Shown: positions 1 to 8,252 of the stretch, in pieces
How positions within the stretch are numbered: position 1 is the first letter of the stretch
How the letters are laid out: every line of letters starts with the position of its first letter
NCBI GenBank assembly: GCA_041394705.1
Contig: JAWKHS010000009.1
Span: 1-64,000 of the forward strand
Reading direction: 5' to 3'
Origin: Vicinamibacterales bacterium
GTDB lineage: Bacteria > Acidobacteriota > Vicinamibacteria > Vicinamibacterales > UBA2999
DNA: 64,000 bases
The notes under the pieces: generated by a model
Database searches by the model: none
The model's input: only the letters and a program-made list of their open reading frames with translations
What the model was told of the DNA's origin: nothing
Made by a program: the position numbers and the translations under genes

Positions 1-1
1 C

Positions 2-256
2 CCAGCCTGCGATCGGCTGACGCTGCCGCGCGCGACCTGGCTCACGTTTCGACGAACGTATGCCAGCTGGGCACACGAGAAGGGCGTTGCGGGCAAGACC
101 ATCGCGGCGCTCATGGGACACGCCAAGGTCGACACGACCTTGAACGTGTACGCGCAGGTGCTTGACGGCGCCGTGCGCGAGGCGGCCGAACGGGTCGGCC
201 GCGGATTGTTCACGATTGTTCACGAGGGCGAAACGGCCCGTCCCGTAACACACTGA
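2..256 (+). CDS. Tyrosine recombinase/integrase, C-terminal part (5' end outside window)
   Basis: The frame is open from base 2 to a TGA at 254-256 and encodes 84 residues of the catalytic end of a phage-type tyrosine recombinase. Visible motifs are the box II stretch TFRRTYASW, which supplies a catalytic Arg, then LMGHAKVDTTLNVYAQV, which supplies the conserved GH and the active-site Tyr. The His normally three residues before the box II Arg appears to be Leu. Such enzymes cut and join DNA at attachment sites, often in tRNA genes. The gene ends only 6 bp before the CCA end of a tRNA-Asn gene on the other strand, the usual arrangement at an island edge. The protein may be intact, but only its end is visible. 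Confidence 0.88.
   Translation, partial: PACDRLTLPRATWLTFRRTYASWAHEKGVAGKTIAALMGHAKVDTTLNVYAQVLDGAVREAAERVGRGLFTIVHEGETARPVTH
204..223 (+). repeat. Perfect tandem 10-bp repeat inside the integrase 3' end
   Basis: GATTGTTCAC occurs twice back to back (204-213 and 214-223) within the last codons of the integrase. It could be a recent duplication or an arm-type protein-binding repeat near the attachment site; the sequence alone does not decide. Confidence 0.6.
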
Positions 257-262
257 AGGGAT

Positions 263-300
263 TGGCTCCTCGGGCTGGACTCGAACCAGCAACCCTCCGG
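263..300 (-). other. Putative attachment site (attL/attR) in the tRNA-Asn 3' half
   Basis: Integrases of this type commonly recombine in the T-arm and acceptor part of a tRNA and restore the tRNA with element-borne sequence. The integrase ends 6 bp from this end, so the crossover probably lies here. No second copy of the tRNA 3' end was noticed in the window; the partner site would lie to the left. Confidence 0.35.
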
Positions 301-337
301 TTAACAGCCGGATGCTCTGCCATTGAGCTACCGAGGA
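263..337 (-). tRNA. tRNA-Asn (anticodon GTT), CCA encoded
   Basis: Read on the minus strand, the 7-bp acceptor stem TCCTCGG/CCGAGGA, D arm, anticodon loop CTGTTAA (anticodon GTT), T arm with TTCGAGT and discriminator G followed by an encoded CCA (263-265) are all present in 75 bases. The overall sequence resembles bacterial tRNA-Asn. Its 3' end faces the integrase gene, so it is the likely integration target. Confidence 0.96.
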
Positions 338-503
338 ACTGGCAGATGCGGCCCCTGGCAGCGTTCGCCGGGGCGCGGCGAACCCACATCGTAAACTGAA
401 GGCCCAGCTGCCCGCAAGCATCCGCGGCGCGTTCCACGGCAGCCGCGCGCCCCTCGCCGGCCCGGGAACGGACGGGCGATCTCGCGAGTCATACTCAGGA
501 GCC

Positions 504-1178
504 ATGCCTCTCGTCGTCGCCGATGCCCTGGAGAAGACGTACTCGGAGGGCGGGGCGACGGTACCGGCGCTGCGCGGTGTGTCGCTCGCCCTCGAACCGG
601 GGGACTTCGTCGCGCTCACCGGGCCGTCCGGCTGCGGCAAGTCCACGCTGCTGCACCTGTGCGGGGCGATGGACCGCCCCACCGGCGGGCGGCTGCTCCT
701 CGACGGCACCGACGTGGCCACCCTGAACGACGACGACCTCACGCGCCTGCGGCGCGATCGCATCGGGTTCGTGTTCCAGTTCTTCAACCTCCTGCCCACG
801 CTGACGATCGCGGACAACATCGCCCTGCCCTGCCTGCTCGCGGGGATGAAGGCCGGGGAGGCCGAGGCCCGCGCGGCGGCGCTGGCGGGCCGGGTGGGGA
901 TCGGGCACCGCCTGGGGCACTACCCGCAGCAGGTCTCGGGCGGCGAGGCGCAGCGCGCGGCGATTGCCCGGGCCCTCGTGCACCGGCCGGCCCTGCTCAT
1001 CGCGGACGAGCCCACGGGCAACCTCGACAGCGCCAACGGCGCCACCGTGCTGGCGCTCCTGGCCGAACTCAACCAGGAGCTCGGCGTCACCATGCTCCTG
1101 GCCACGCACGCCGCGGAGGTCGGCGCGGCCGCCCGCCGTACGCTCCGGATGCGTGACGGGCGCCTCGACCCGGCATGA
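504..1178 (+). CDS. ABC transporter ATP-binding protein (LolD/MacB type)
   Basis: This 224-residue cytoplasmic ATPase would energise the permease encoded next to it. Walker A GPSGCGKST is near residues 40-48, the Q-loop at FQFFN near 91, the signature VSGGE near 144-148 and Walker B LLIADEPTG near 164-172, followed by a D-loop and switch His (LATHAAE). Length and motifs match the single-domain ATPases of the FtsX-type (LolD/MacB/AttE) class. The stop overlaps the permease start by 4 bp (ATGA), implying coupled translation. With the downstream lipocalin-like gene the set resembles AttEFGH; the substrate is unknown. Confidence 0.93.
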   Translation: MPLVVADALEKTYSEGGATVPALRGVSLALEPGDFVALTGPSGCGKSTLLHLCGAMDRPTGGRLLLDGTDVATLNDDDLTRLRRDRIGFVFQFFNLLPTLTIADNIALPCLLAGMKAGEAEARAAALAGRVGIGHRLGHYPQQVSGGEAQRAAIARALVHRPALLIADEPTGNLDSANGATVLALLAELNQELGVTMLLATHAAEVGAAARRTLRMRDGRLDPA

Positions 1179-3844
1179 GGCAGCGGCTCTTCCGGCAGTT
1201 CGTCGTCCGCCGGATGGCGCTCGACCCCGTCCGCACCCTGACCACGGTGGGCGGCATCGCCCTGGGCATCGCCGTCGTCGTCGCCATCCAGCTCACCAAC
1301 GCCAGTTCGGTCCGCGGGTTCGAGACGGCGCTGGACACGGTGTCGGGCAAGGCGGCCATCGAGATCACGGGCACGGGCGGCATCGACGAGACGCTCCTGC
1401 CGGAGCTGGGATGGCTGCGCGAGATCGGCGTGGCCTCGCCCGTCATCGAGGGCGAGATGGCCCTGGTCACGCCGGAGTCCCCCAACGACTCCCGTGCGCC
1501 GCGCACCGAGGCCGTGAAGGTGCTGGGCGTGGACATCCTGCGCGACCAGATGGTCCGCGACTATGGCGTGTCGGCCTACATGGCCGGCGACGCGACGGTC
1601 GAACGCCCCGACGACGGCCAGATGCCGCTGGTCCTCTCGTCCGATTCGCTCTTCGCGCTCCTGACCAGCCCCCGCGCGATCGTCATCAGCGAGAAGCTGG
1701 CCGCGCGCCGGGGCTACGCGCTGGGGTCCGAGATCCAGCTCCTGGCCGGCGACCGCGTGGGCACGTACGTCGTGCGGGCTCTCCTGCAGGACAAGGGCCC
1801 GGCGCGCGTGATGGACGGCAACTTCGTCCTGATGGACATCGCCGCCGCGCAGCTCGCGTTCGATCGGCTGGGGCGCATCGACAGGCTCGACGTCCAGATC
1901 GCCCACCAGGCCGGGGCCCTCGACCCCTCGCGCGCGCCCACCAGCGACGAACTGGCCGCGGCCGAGGCCGCCATCGCGAAGCGCCTGCCGGCCGGCCTGA
2001 CGGCGACGACACCGGCCCGGCGCGGCCGCCAGGTGGAGAAGATGCTGTCGGCCTTCCACCTCAACCTGTCGGCGCTGTCGTGGGTGGCGCTGGTGGTGGG
2101 CCTGTTCCTGGTCTACAACACGGCGACGGTCTCGGTGCTGACGCGGCGGGACGAGGTGGGCATGCTCCGCGCGCTCGGCGTCACGCGCCGGCAGATCGTA
2201 GGGCTCTTCCTTGGCGAGGCCGCGGCGATGGGCCTGGCGGGCACGGTGCTCGGCCTCGGTCTGGGCCGCCTCATCGCCGACAGCGCCGTGGGCGCGACGA
2301 GCGCCACGGTGAGCGCCATCTACATCGCCACGGCGGCCGCCCCGCCCGCCCTCACGCCCGCGCTCGTGCTGCTGGCGTTCGCCATCGGCGTGCCGTTGTC
2401 GCTCCTGGCCGCGCTCGTGCCTGCCCTCGAAGCGAGCCGGGTGCCGCCCACGGCCGCGATCCGCGGCAGCGATCGCCTCGAGACGCGCCTGCGGCTCCGG
2501 CGGCGCTCGATCGCGGTACCGGTGCTGGTGTTGGCCGCCGCCTGGGGCCTGGCGCAGCTCGGGCCCGTCGACGGGCGGCCGCTCTTCGGTTACCTGTCGG
2601 CGTTCGTCATCATCCTGGGCGCGTCCCTGCTGGTGCCGGCCCTGGTGTTCTGGGCCGCGCGCGCGCTCGCCAGGCCCTTCGCCCGCGTGTTCGGCGTGGT
2701 GGGCCGCCTGGCGCTGGCCCACTTCACGGCGGCCATTCCCCGCCTGGCGATCTCGATCTCGGCGCTCTCGGTGGCGCTGGCCATGATGGTCGCCATCGCG
2801 GTCATGGTCGGCAGCTTCCGTGAGACCGTCGTCTACTGGGTCGGCCAGACGCTGCAGGCGGATCTCTTCGTGGGCCCGGGCGTCAGGCCCACGACCGGGT
2901 CGGCGCAGACGATCTCGCCCGAGATCCTGGCGAAGGTGTCGGCCCATCCCGACGTGGAGGCCGTGGACACCTTTCGCAACCTCGACCTGGTGTACCAGGG
3001 GAACCTCGTGGTGCTCGGCGCCGGCCGGTTCGACGTGATGCGGGCGCACGGGCAGCTGCTGTTCAAGTCGCCGTCCGACGGCATGGCCGCGCTCGACCGC
3101 GCCTCCGGCACCGACGCCGTCCTCGTGTCCGAGGCGTTCGCGACGAAGTACCACGCGTCCACGGGCGACACGCTCCGGATCGACACGCCGGCCGGCGAGC
3201 GGCCCTTCACGGTCGCGGGCGTGTACTACGACTACGCGGCGGACCGCGGCATCGTGATGATGGACCGGCCGGTGTTCACCCGCTACTACGGCGACCTGCC
3301 CACGACGGGCGCCACGTTGTACCTGCGCCAGGGCGCGGACCCGGAGCGGGTACGTCGCGAGCTCCTGGCGGGCTTCGACGAGGGGCACCGCGCCTTCATC
3401 TACACGAACCGGGCGCTGCGCGCCGAGGTGATGCGCGTGTTCGACAGCACGTTCAGCATCACCTACGCGCTGGAAGTCATCGCCGTGGCCGTGGCCATGC
3501 TGGGCGTGGCCGGCACGCTCCTGACGCTCGTGCTCGAGCGGCGGCGGGAACTGGCGATGCTACGGCTGGTCGGCGCGCTCACGCGGCAGGTGCAGAAGGT
3601 GGTGGTGCTCGAGGCCGTGCTCATCGGCGCCACCAGCATGGGCATCGGGCTCGTGGTGGGCCTCGTGCTGTCGCTGCTGCTGGTCTACGTGATCAACGTC
3701 CAGAGCTTCGGCTGGACCATCCAGTTCCGCGTCCCGGTGCTGTTCCTGGCCCAGGTGTCGGCGGCGATCGTGGCGGCCACGGCCGTGGCCGGCCTCATTC
3801 CGGCGCGTCGCGCGACGACGCTGGCGGTGGACCGGGATGAATAG
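1175..3844 (+). CDS. FtsX-family ABC transporter permease (large, duplicated form)
   Basis: This 889-residue inner-membrane protein begins with a transmembrane segment near residues 20-40 (TLTTVGGIALGIAVVVAIQ) followed by a MacB-PCD-like periplasmic region. A first FtsX membrane domain lies around 285-420, two more helices around 450-510, a second periplasmic region follows, and the second FtsX domain lies around 760-885. This is the eight-to-ten-helix duplicated architecture of permeases that extract or move lipids and hydrophobic cargo rather than importing nutrients. It is coupled to the upstream ATPase by ATGA and overlaps the next gene by 8 bp, so ATPase, permease and lipocalin-like protein look like one operon. 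Confidence 0.9.
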   Translation: MRQRLFRQFVVRRMALDPVRTLTTVGGIALGIAVVVAIQLTNASSVRGFETALDTVSGKAAIEITGTGGIDETLLPELGWLREIGVASPVIEGEMALVTPESPNDSRAPRTEAVKVLGVDILRDQMVRDYGVSAYMAGDATVERPDDGQMPLVLSSDSLFALLTSPRAIVISEKLAARRGYALGSEIQLLAGDRVGTYVVRALLQDKGPARVMDGNFVLMDIAAAQLAFDRLGRIDRLDVQIAHQAGALDPSRAPTSDELAAAEAAIAKRLPAGLTATTPARRGRQVEKMLSAFHLNLSALSWVALVVGLFLVYNTATVSVLTRRDEVGMLRALGVTRRQIVGLFLGEAAAMGLAGTVLGLGLGRLIADSAVGATSATVSAIYIATAAAPPALTPALVLLAFAIGVPLSLLAALVPALEASRVPPTAAIRGSDRLETRLRLRRRSIAVPVLVLAAAWGLAQLGPVDGRPLFGYLSAFVIILGASLLVPALVFWAARALARPFARVFGVVGRLALAHFTAAIPRLAISISALSVALAMMVAIAVMVGSFRETVVYWVGQTLQADLFVGPGVRPTTGSAQTISPEILAKVSAHPDVEAVDTFRNLDLVYQGNLVVLGAGRFDVMRAHGQLLFKSPSDGMAALDRASGTDAVLVSEAFATKYHASTGDTLRIDTPAGERPFTVAGVYYDYAADRGIVMMDRPVFTRYYGDLPTTGATLYLRQGADPERVRRELLAGFDEGHRAFIYTNRALRAEVMRVFDSTFSITYALEVIAVAVAMLGVAGTLLTLVLERRRELAMLRLVGALTRQVQKVVVLEAVLIGATSMGIGLVVGLVLSLLLVYVINVQSFGWTIQFRVPVLFLAQVSAAIVAATAVAGLIPARRATTLAVDRDE

Positions 3845-4991
3845 GGCAGGGGCTCGGGGCCCGGGGCTCGGGACTCGGGGAGGCGTGCTCGCGCTCGCGT
3901 CGTTCGCGCTCGCGATGGGCGTCACGGCCGTCACGCAGGCGGTGTGGAAGGACGCGACGGCGGGCTATCGCTTCGAGTTCCCTCGCGATCACGCGAGCCA
4001 TCCGGAGTACCAGATCGAGTGGTGGTACTACACGGGCAACGTGGCCACCGCGTCGGGGCGGCGGTTCGGGTACCAGATCACGTTCTTCCGCGTGGGCGTC
4101 GATCCCGCGCCCGAGAACCCGTCGCGCTGGGCGGTCCGCGATCTCCACATGGCGCACCTGGCCATCTCCGATCCCGAGGGCCGGCGCTACCGCTTCGACG
4201 AGCGGCTCGGCCGCGGCGGTCCCGGGCTGGCGGGCGCGGCCGCGGATCGCTACCGCGTGTGGAACGACGACTGGAGCGCCGGACTCGACGACGCGGGCCG
4301 GCACGTGCTGCAGGCCCGGTCGGGTGATCTCGGACTGGCCCTCACGCTGGAGGAGGGCAAGCGGCCGGCCGTGAACGGCGTGGACGGCATCAGCCAGAAG
4401 GGCGCCCGGCCGGGCAATGCCTCCCACTACTACTCGCTGACCCGCATGCCCACGCGCGGCACGCTCACGATCGGCGGCGAGGCCTTCGACGTGACCGGCG
4501 AGAGCTGGATGGATCACGAGTTCGGCACGAGCTTCCTCGAAACCGGGCAGCGCGGCTGGGACTGGCTGTCCCTGCAGCTCGACGACGGGCGCGAGCTGAT
4601 GCTCTACCAGCTCAGGCGCGCCGACGGGACGCGCGATCCGCGGTCGAGCGGCACGCTCGTCGAGACGGACGGGCGCACGCGCCACCTGACGGCGGCCGAC
4701 TTCACGCTGACGCCGGCCGGGGCAACGGCGACGGGCGCCTCCGGGGCCGGCTACCCCATCGCCTGGACGGTGGCCGTGCCGAGCCAGGCGTTGACGCTCT
4801 CGGTCGGTACGCCCCTGCCAGACCAGGAGCTCCGCACGCTCGGGGGCGGTATCGCCTACTGGGAAGGGATGGTCACGGTGACGGGCGCGGCTGGCGGCCG
4901 CGCCGTGTCCGGCCGGGGCTACCTCGAGATGACCGGCTACAAAGGCAGCCTGGGCCGGGTGATGGGCCTGACGGCCGCCCGCCCCCGGTAG
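3837..4991 (+). CDS. Secreted lipocalin-like (CrtC/AttH-type) protein
   Basis: This 384-residue protein has an N-terminal signal-like hydrophobic stretch (about residues 16-33) and then the hallmarks of the CrtC/AttH two-domain lipocalin family: EWWYYTGN near residue 61, GYQITFFR near 77, and SWMDHEFGTS near 222 in the middle. The family includes hydroxyneurosporene hydratase and AttH, the secreted partner of AttEFGH transporters. No carotenoid genes are nearby and the gene overlaps an FtsX-type permease, so the AttH role (a periplasmic lipid-binding partner) is favoured. Residues 5-15 are encoded by a GC-rich repeat also seen elsewhere in the window, so the true start could be slightly further downstream. 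Confidence 0.85.
   Translation: MNRAGARGPGLGTRGGVLALASFALAMGVTAVTQAVWKDATAGYRFEFPRDHASHPEYQIEWWYYTGNVATASGRRFGYQITFFRVGVDPAPENPSRWAVRDLHMAHLAISDPEGRRYRFDERLGRGGPGLAGAAADRYRVWNDDWSAGLDDAGRHVLQARSGDLGLALTLEEGKRPAVNGVDGISQKGARPGNASHYYSLTRMPTRGTLTIGGEAFDVTGESWMDHEFGTSFLETGQRGWDWLSLQLDDGRELMLYQLRRADGTRDPRSSGTLVETDGRTRHLTAADFTLTPAGATATGASGAGYPIAWTVAVPSQALTLSVGTPLPDQELRTLGGGIAYWEGMVTVTGAAGGRAVSGRGYLEMTGYKGSLGRVMGLTAARPR
3849..3880 (+). repeat. GC-rich dispersed repeat, copy 1
   Basis: A run of near-tandem units built from GGGCTCGG/GGGACTCGG. Its first 17 bases (GGGGCTCGGGGCCCGGG, 3849-3865) recur exactly at 24451-24467. It lies inside the first codons of the lipocalin-like gene. Confidence 0.6.
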
Positions 4992-5060
4992 CCCGCCCGG
5001 ACGCCCCCGGAATCCCGCCTCCACGCGCCCGGCCCGCGCGGCCGCGCCGGCTGCCAACCT

Positions 5061-5123
5061 TTGGACCGGGTGCGCCGTCCAAGGTGTCGCCGTCCTATAT
5101 GACGCCTGACTGCATATGACGCC
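5061..5123 (+). promoter_or_regulatory. Inverted and direct repeats upstream of the PadR gene, candidate operator
   Basis: TTGGAC (5061-5066) and GTCCAA (5077-5082) form an inverted repeat with a 10-base spacer, and ATATGACGCC is repeated directly at 5097-5106 and 5114-5123, the second copy covering the PadR start codon. PadR proteins usually bind dyads near their own promoter, so autoregulation is plausible. No convincing -35/-10 pair with normal spacing is visible. Confidence 0.4.
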
Positions 5124-5484
5124 CATGCCCGCCGATCGCCCCGCCTTCGACATCGCCAAGACCGGCAGCGCGGACCTCCTCATCCTCGCCCTCGTGGACG
5201 AGCAGGACCTGCACGGCTACGAGATCGGCCGCCAGATCGAGCTCCGGTCGCACGGCACGCTCCGCTTCACCATGGCCTCGCTCTACGCGACGCTGTACCG
5301 CCTGGAGGATCGCGGGTCCATCCGCGGACGCTGGGTGGAAAAGGCCGGTCAGCGTCGGCGCCGCGCCTACCGGATCACGCCGGCCGGCCGGACCATCCTG
5401 GCCGCCAACCGCGATCACTGGGGGCGGTTCCTGGGCGTGCTCGTCGAGGTCGCGGGCGTGACGCCCGCCTGGAGCCAACCATGA
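5116..5484 (+). CDS. PadR-family transcriptional regulator, acidobacterial type
   Basis: This is a 122-residue winged-helix repressor. The stretch from ADLLILALVDEQDLHGYEIG through LYATLYRLEDRGSIRG is the typical PadR DNA-binding domain, followed by the wing KAGQRRRRAYRITPAGR and a short C-terminal helix. PadR regulators typically lose DNA binding on ligand binding and control exporters. The stop overlaps the start of the large permease by 4 bp (ATGA). PadR plus duplicated permease is a well-known acidobacterial pairing. A second in-frame ATG at 5125 is possible; 5116 is kept because the frame is open and conserved residues start soon after. Confidence 0.92.
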   Translation: MTPMPADRPAFDIAKTGSADLLILALVDEQDLHGYEIGRQIELRSHGTLRFTMASLYATLYRLEDRGSIRGRWVEKAGQRRRRAYRITPAGRTILAANRDHWGRFLGVLVEVAGVTPAWSQP

Positions 5485-8237
5485 CGCCCGCCTGGGACGC
5501 GCGCCGCGAGATCCGGCGCCGAGCCGGCGAGGCCGGTGTGGATCTCCCCGGGGCGATGCTCGAAGAGCTGGTCGTCCACCTCGACGACGTGTACGAGGCC
5601 GCACGCGAGGACGGGCTCACGCACGACGAGGCGCTCCAGCGTGCCCACCAGGCGCTGGACGAATCGCGGTTCGGGACCCTGCGCCGGCATGCCGGCCGTC
5701 GTCCGGATACGGCGAACCGCCAGGCGGCCGACGCGGACGCCCAACGGGCCGCCACCGGGGGCTGGCACGTGTGGCGCGCGCTCCTGGTGGCGCTGCGCCA
5801 GTTCCGCCAGGCGCCGACCTTCGCGGCCGTGACCGTCCTCGTGCTGGGCCTCGGCACGGGCGCCGCCACGACCGTCTTCACCGTCGTGGACGCCGTCGTG
5901 CTGCGGCCGCTGCCCTACCGCGCCCCGAACCGGCTGGTGACGCTGTGGGACACGAATCCCGGCAAGGCGCTCACCCACGACCCGATCTCGCCCGTCAACT
6001 TCATGGACTACCGGGCGCTGCCGGTCTTCGCCGACGGCGCCGCGTGGTGGCGTCCCGCCCTCACGGTGGCCGACCCGGGCCTGGAGCCGCTGCGCCTCAA
6101 CGCGATCGAGGTGAGCAACAACCTGTTCTCGCTGCTCGGCGTCGAGCCGCAGCTCGGGCCAGGCTTTCCACCCGCCGACCCGCTGCACAGCAACGACCTC
6201 ATCGCCGTCATCAGCGATCGGCTGTGGCGGACGCGGTACAACGCCGACCCGGACATCATCGGCCGGTCGCTCGTGTTCAACAGCACGCCGTACCGGATCG
6301 CGGGCGTGATGCCGCCGGGGTTCCACTACCCCGACGACGTGGACGTCTGGCAGCGGCTGCGCTGGGATCTCACCGAGCACAGCCGGGCCGCGCACTTCAT
6401 GGAGGCCGTGCTGCGCCTGTCGGACGGCACGACCGTGGAGGAAGCCGGCCGCGCCGTGGACACGCTGGCGCAGCGTCTGCAGACCGAGTTCGCCGAGACC
6501 AACTCCGGCTGGGGCGCGCGGCTCGTGCCGCTCCTGGACGAGCAGCTCGGCTACTACCGGCCGGCGCTGGTCGTGGCGCTGGGCGCCGTGGCGCTCCTGC
6601 TCCTCATCGCGACGCTCAACGTCGCCTCGCTGCTGCTGGCGCGGGCCATGGCGCGCTCGCGGGAGATGGCCGTACGCCTGGCCCTCGGGGCGTCGGCGCG
6701 GCACCTCGTCGTGCAGCTCATGGCCGAAAGCGCCGTGCTGGCTTTCGCCGGCGCGATCGTCGGAGCGGCCGTCGCGTGGGCGGCGCTGCCGCTGGCCGTC
6801 GCGATCGTGCCCGTCGGCATTCCCCGATTGGAGGGCGCCGCCGTGGACCTCCGCGCCCTTGCCGTCTGCCTTGGCGTGGCGGTCGTCGCCACGCTGGCCT
6901 TCGGACTGGCGCCCGCCATCCCGGCACTTCGCACCTCGCCCGCGCACGACCTGAAAACCTCGGAGCGCGGCAACTCGAAGGGCGGCCGCCGGGCCTACGC
7001 GGCACTCGTCGTCGCGGAAGTGGCCGTGGCGTCGGCGCTCCTGGCGTGCTCGGCGCTGCTGGTCCGGAGCGTCGTGCAGATGGTCCGGACGCCCACCGGC
7101 GTGGATGCCGACGGCGTCCTCACGATGCAGGTCCAGTTCACGCGCGACGGCATCGGCATCCTCCGCGATGCGCCGCAGGACGACGCCTGGACGCGGGTGG
7201 CCGGTACGTACGCGCGACTGCTCGAGGCCGTCAGGCAGCAGCCGGGCGTGACCGCAGCGGGCGCCGCCAACTTCCTGCCGCTGAGCGTCGGCTGGCGCAA
7301 TCCCTTCGCCGTGGAGGGCCGGCCGCGACCGCCGCGCATCGAGGACCTGCCCCAGGCGCAGATGCACTCGATGAGCGACGGCTACCTGGATGCGATGGGG
7401 GGCCGCCTGGCGGCCGGCCGCGGGTTCACGGCACTCGACGACGCGAAGGCCCCGCCCGTCGCCCTGGTGAACGAGTCGTTCGCGCGGCAGTACTTCCGGG
7501 ACGGACCCGCGACCGGGCAGCGGCTGCGCATGTGGGCGAGCGCCATCGGGCCCCTGGGCTACAACCTGCAGTTCACGCGCGAGATGCAGCACGAGGGCCT
7601 GGTCTACGAGGTGGTCGGCGTGGTGGCCGACGTCAAGAACAGCCCGCTCGGCCAGCCCGTGGAGCCGGCGGTCTTCCTCCCGGCCGCGCAGTTCCCGTTC
7701 AGCGAGCTCTACCTGGCGGTGCGCGCGTCGGAGACGACGGCGGCTCGCGCGGCGATCCGCGCCGCGCTGCAGCAGGTGGCGCCCGGCGTGCCCATGGCGA
7801 TCACCCAGACGTGGGGCGAGCGCTTTGCCGCCACCTCCGCGGAGGCGCGGCTGCTCACGTGGGTCCTCGCGTCGTTCGGCGGGCTGGCCGCGCTGCTCGC
7901 GGCGCTGGGCGTCTACGGGCTCGTATCGTGGTCCGTCGCCACGCAGACGCGCGAACTGGCGATCCGCCTCACGCTCGGCGCTGCCCCGGTGCGCGTCGGC
8001 AGGGCCGTGCTCCTCCAGGCGGCCTGGCTCGTGGCTGGAGGCGCGCTGGCGGGGCTCGCGATCGTGCGCCTCGCCGAGACGCTCATCGCGCGCGTGCTCT
8101 ACGGCGTGTCGGCCACCGATGCCACGGCGCTCGCGGCTGCCACCTCCGTGCTGCTCCTGGCGGGGCTCGGCGCCTGCCTTCCGGCCGTCGTCCGGGCGAT
8201 GCGCGTCGACCCGGCGATCGGGCTCCGGGCGGAGTAG
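5481..8237 (+). CDS. ADOP-type duplicated ABC permease (acidobacterial duplicated orphan permease)
   Basis: This 918-residue inner-membrane protein starts with a cytoplasmic helical domain (about residues 1-65), then a first transmembrane helix near 95-120 and a MacB-type periplasmic domain. A first FtsX domain lies around 355-470, with ALGASARHLVVQL as a typical loop. The whole pattern then repeats, with the second FtsX domain near 795-915 (LTLGAAPVRVGRAVLLQ). No ATPase is encoded beside it, hence the name orphan. Such permeases occur in large paralogous families in Acidobacteriota and are usually co-transcribed with a PadR gene, as here. The transported substrate is unknown. Confidence 0.92.
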   Translation: MTPAWDARREIRRRAGEAGVDLPGAMLEELVVHLDDVYEAAREDGLTHDEALQRAHQALDESRFGTLRRHAGRRPDTANRQAADADAQRAATGGWHVWRALLVALRQFRQAPTFAAVTVLVLGLGTGAATTVFTVVDAVVLRPLPYRAPNRLVTLWDTNPGKALTHDPISPVNFMDYRALPVFADGAAWWRPALTVADPGLEPLRLNAIEVSNNLFSLLGVEPQLGPGFPPADPLHSNDLIAVISDRLWRTRYNADPDIIGRSLVFNSTPYRIAGVMPPGFHYPDDVDVWQRLRWDLTEHSRAAHFMEAVLRLSDGTTVEEAGRAVDTLAQRLQTEFAETNSGWGARLVPLLDEQLGYYRPALVVALGAVALLLLIATLNVASLLLARAMARSREMAVRLALGASARHLVVQLMAESAVLAFAGAIVGAAVAWAALPLAVAIVPVGIPRLEGAAVDLRALAVCLGVAVVATLAFGLAPAIPALRTSPAHDLKTSERGNSKGGRRAYAALVVAEVAVASALLACSALLVRSVVQMVRTPTGVDADGVLTMQVQFTRDGIGILRDAPQDDAWTRVAGTYARLLEAVRQQPGVTAAGAANFLPLSVGWRNPFAVEGRPRPPRIEDLPQAQMHSMSDGYLDAMGGRLAAGRGFTALDDAKAPPVALVNESFARQYFRDGPATGQRLRMWASAIGPLGYNLQFTREMQHEGLVYEVVGVVADVKNSPLGQPVEPAVFLPAAQFPFSELYLAVRASETTAARAAIRAALQQVAPGVPMAITQTWGERFAATSAEARLLTWVLASFGGLAALLAALGVYGLVSWSVATQTRELAIRLTLGAAPVRVGRAVLLQAAWLVAGGALAGLAIVRLAETLIARVLYGVSATDATALAAATSVLLLAGLGACLPAVVRAMRVDPAIGLRAE

Positions 8238-8252
8238 CCGGCGGCGCGGCGG

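Noticed and set aside
920..3388. A long open frame on the minus strand opposite the ABC permease
   Set aside because: In GC-rich DNA, antisense frames of real genes stay open by chance. The product is Arg/His/Gln-rich without any domain, and the opposite strand encodes a clear FtsX permease.
3837..4991. Carotenoid 1,2-hydratase (CrtC)
   Set aside because: The fold matches, but no carotenoid genes are in the window and the gene overlaps an FtsX-type permease, so the AttH role is more likely.
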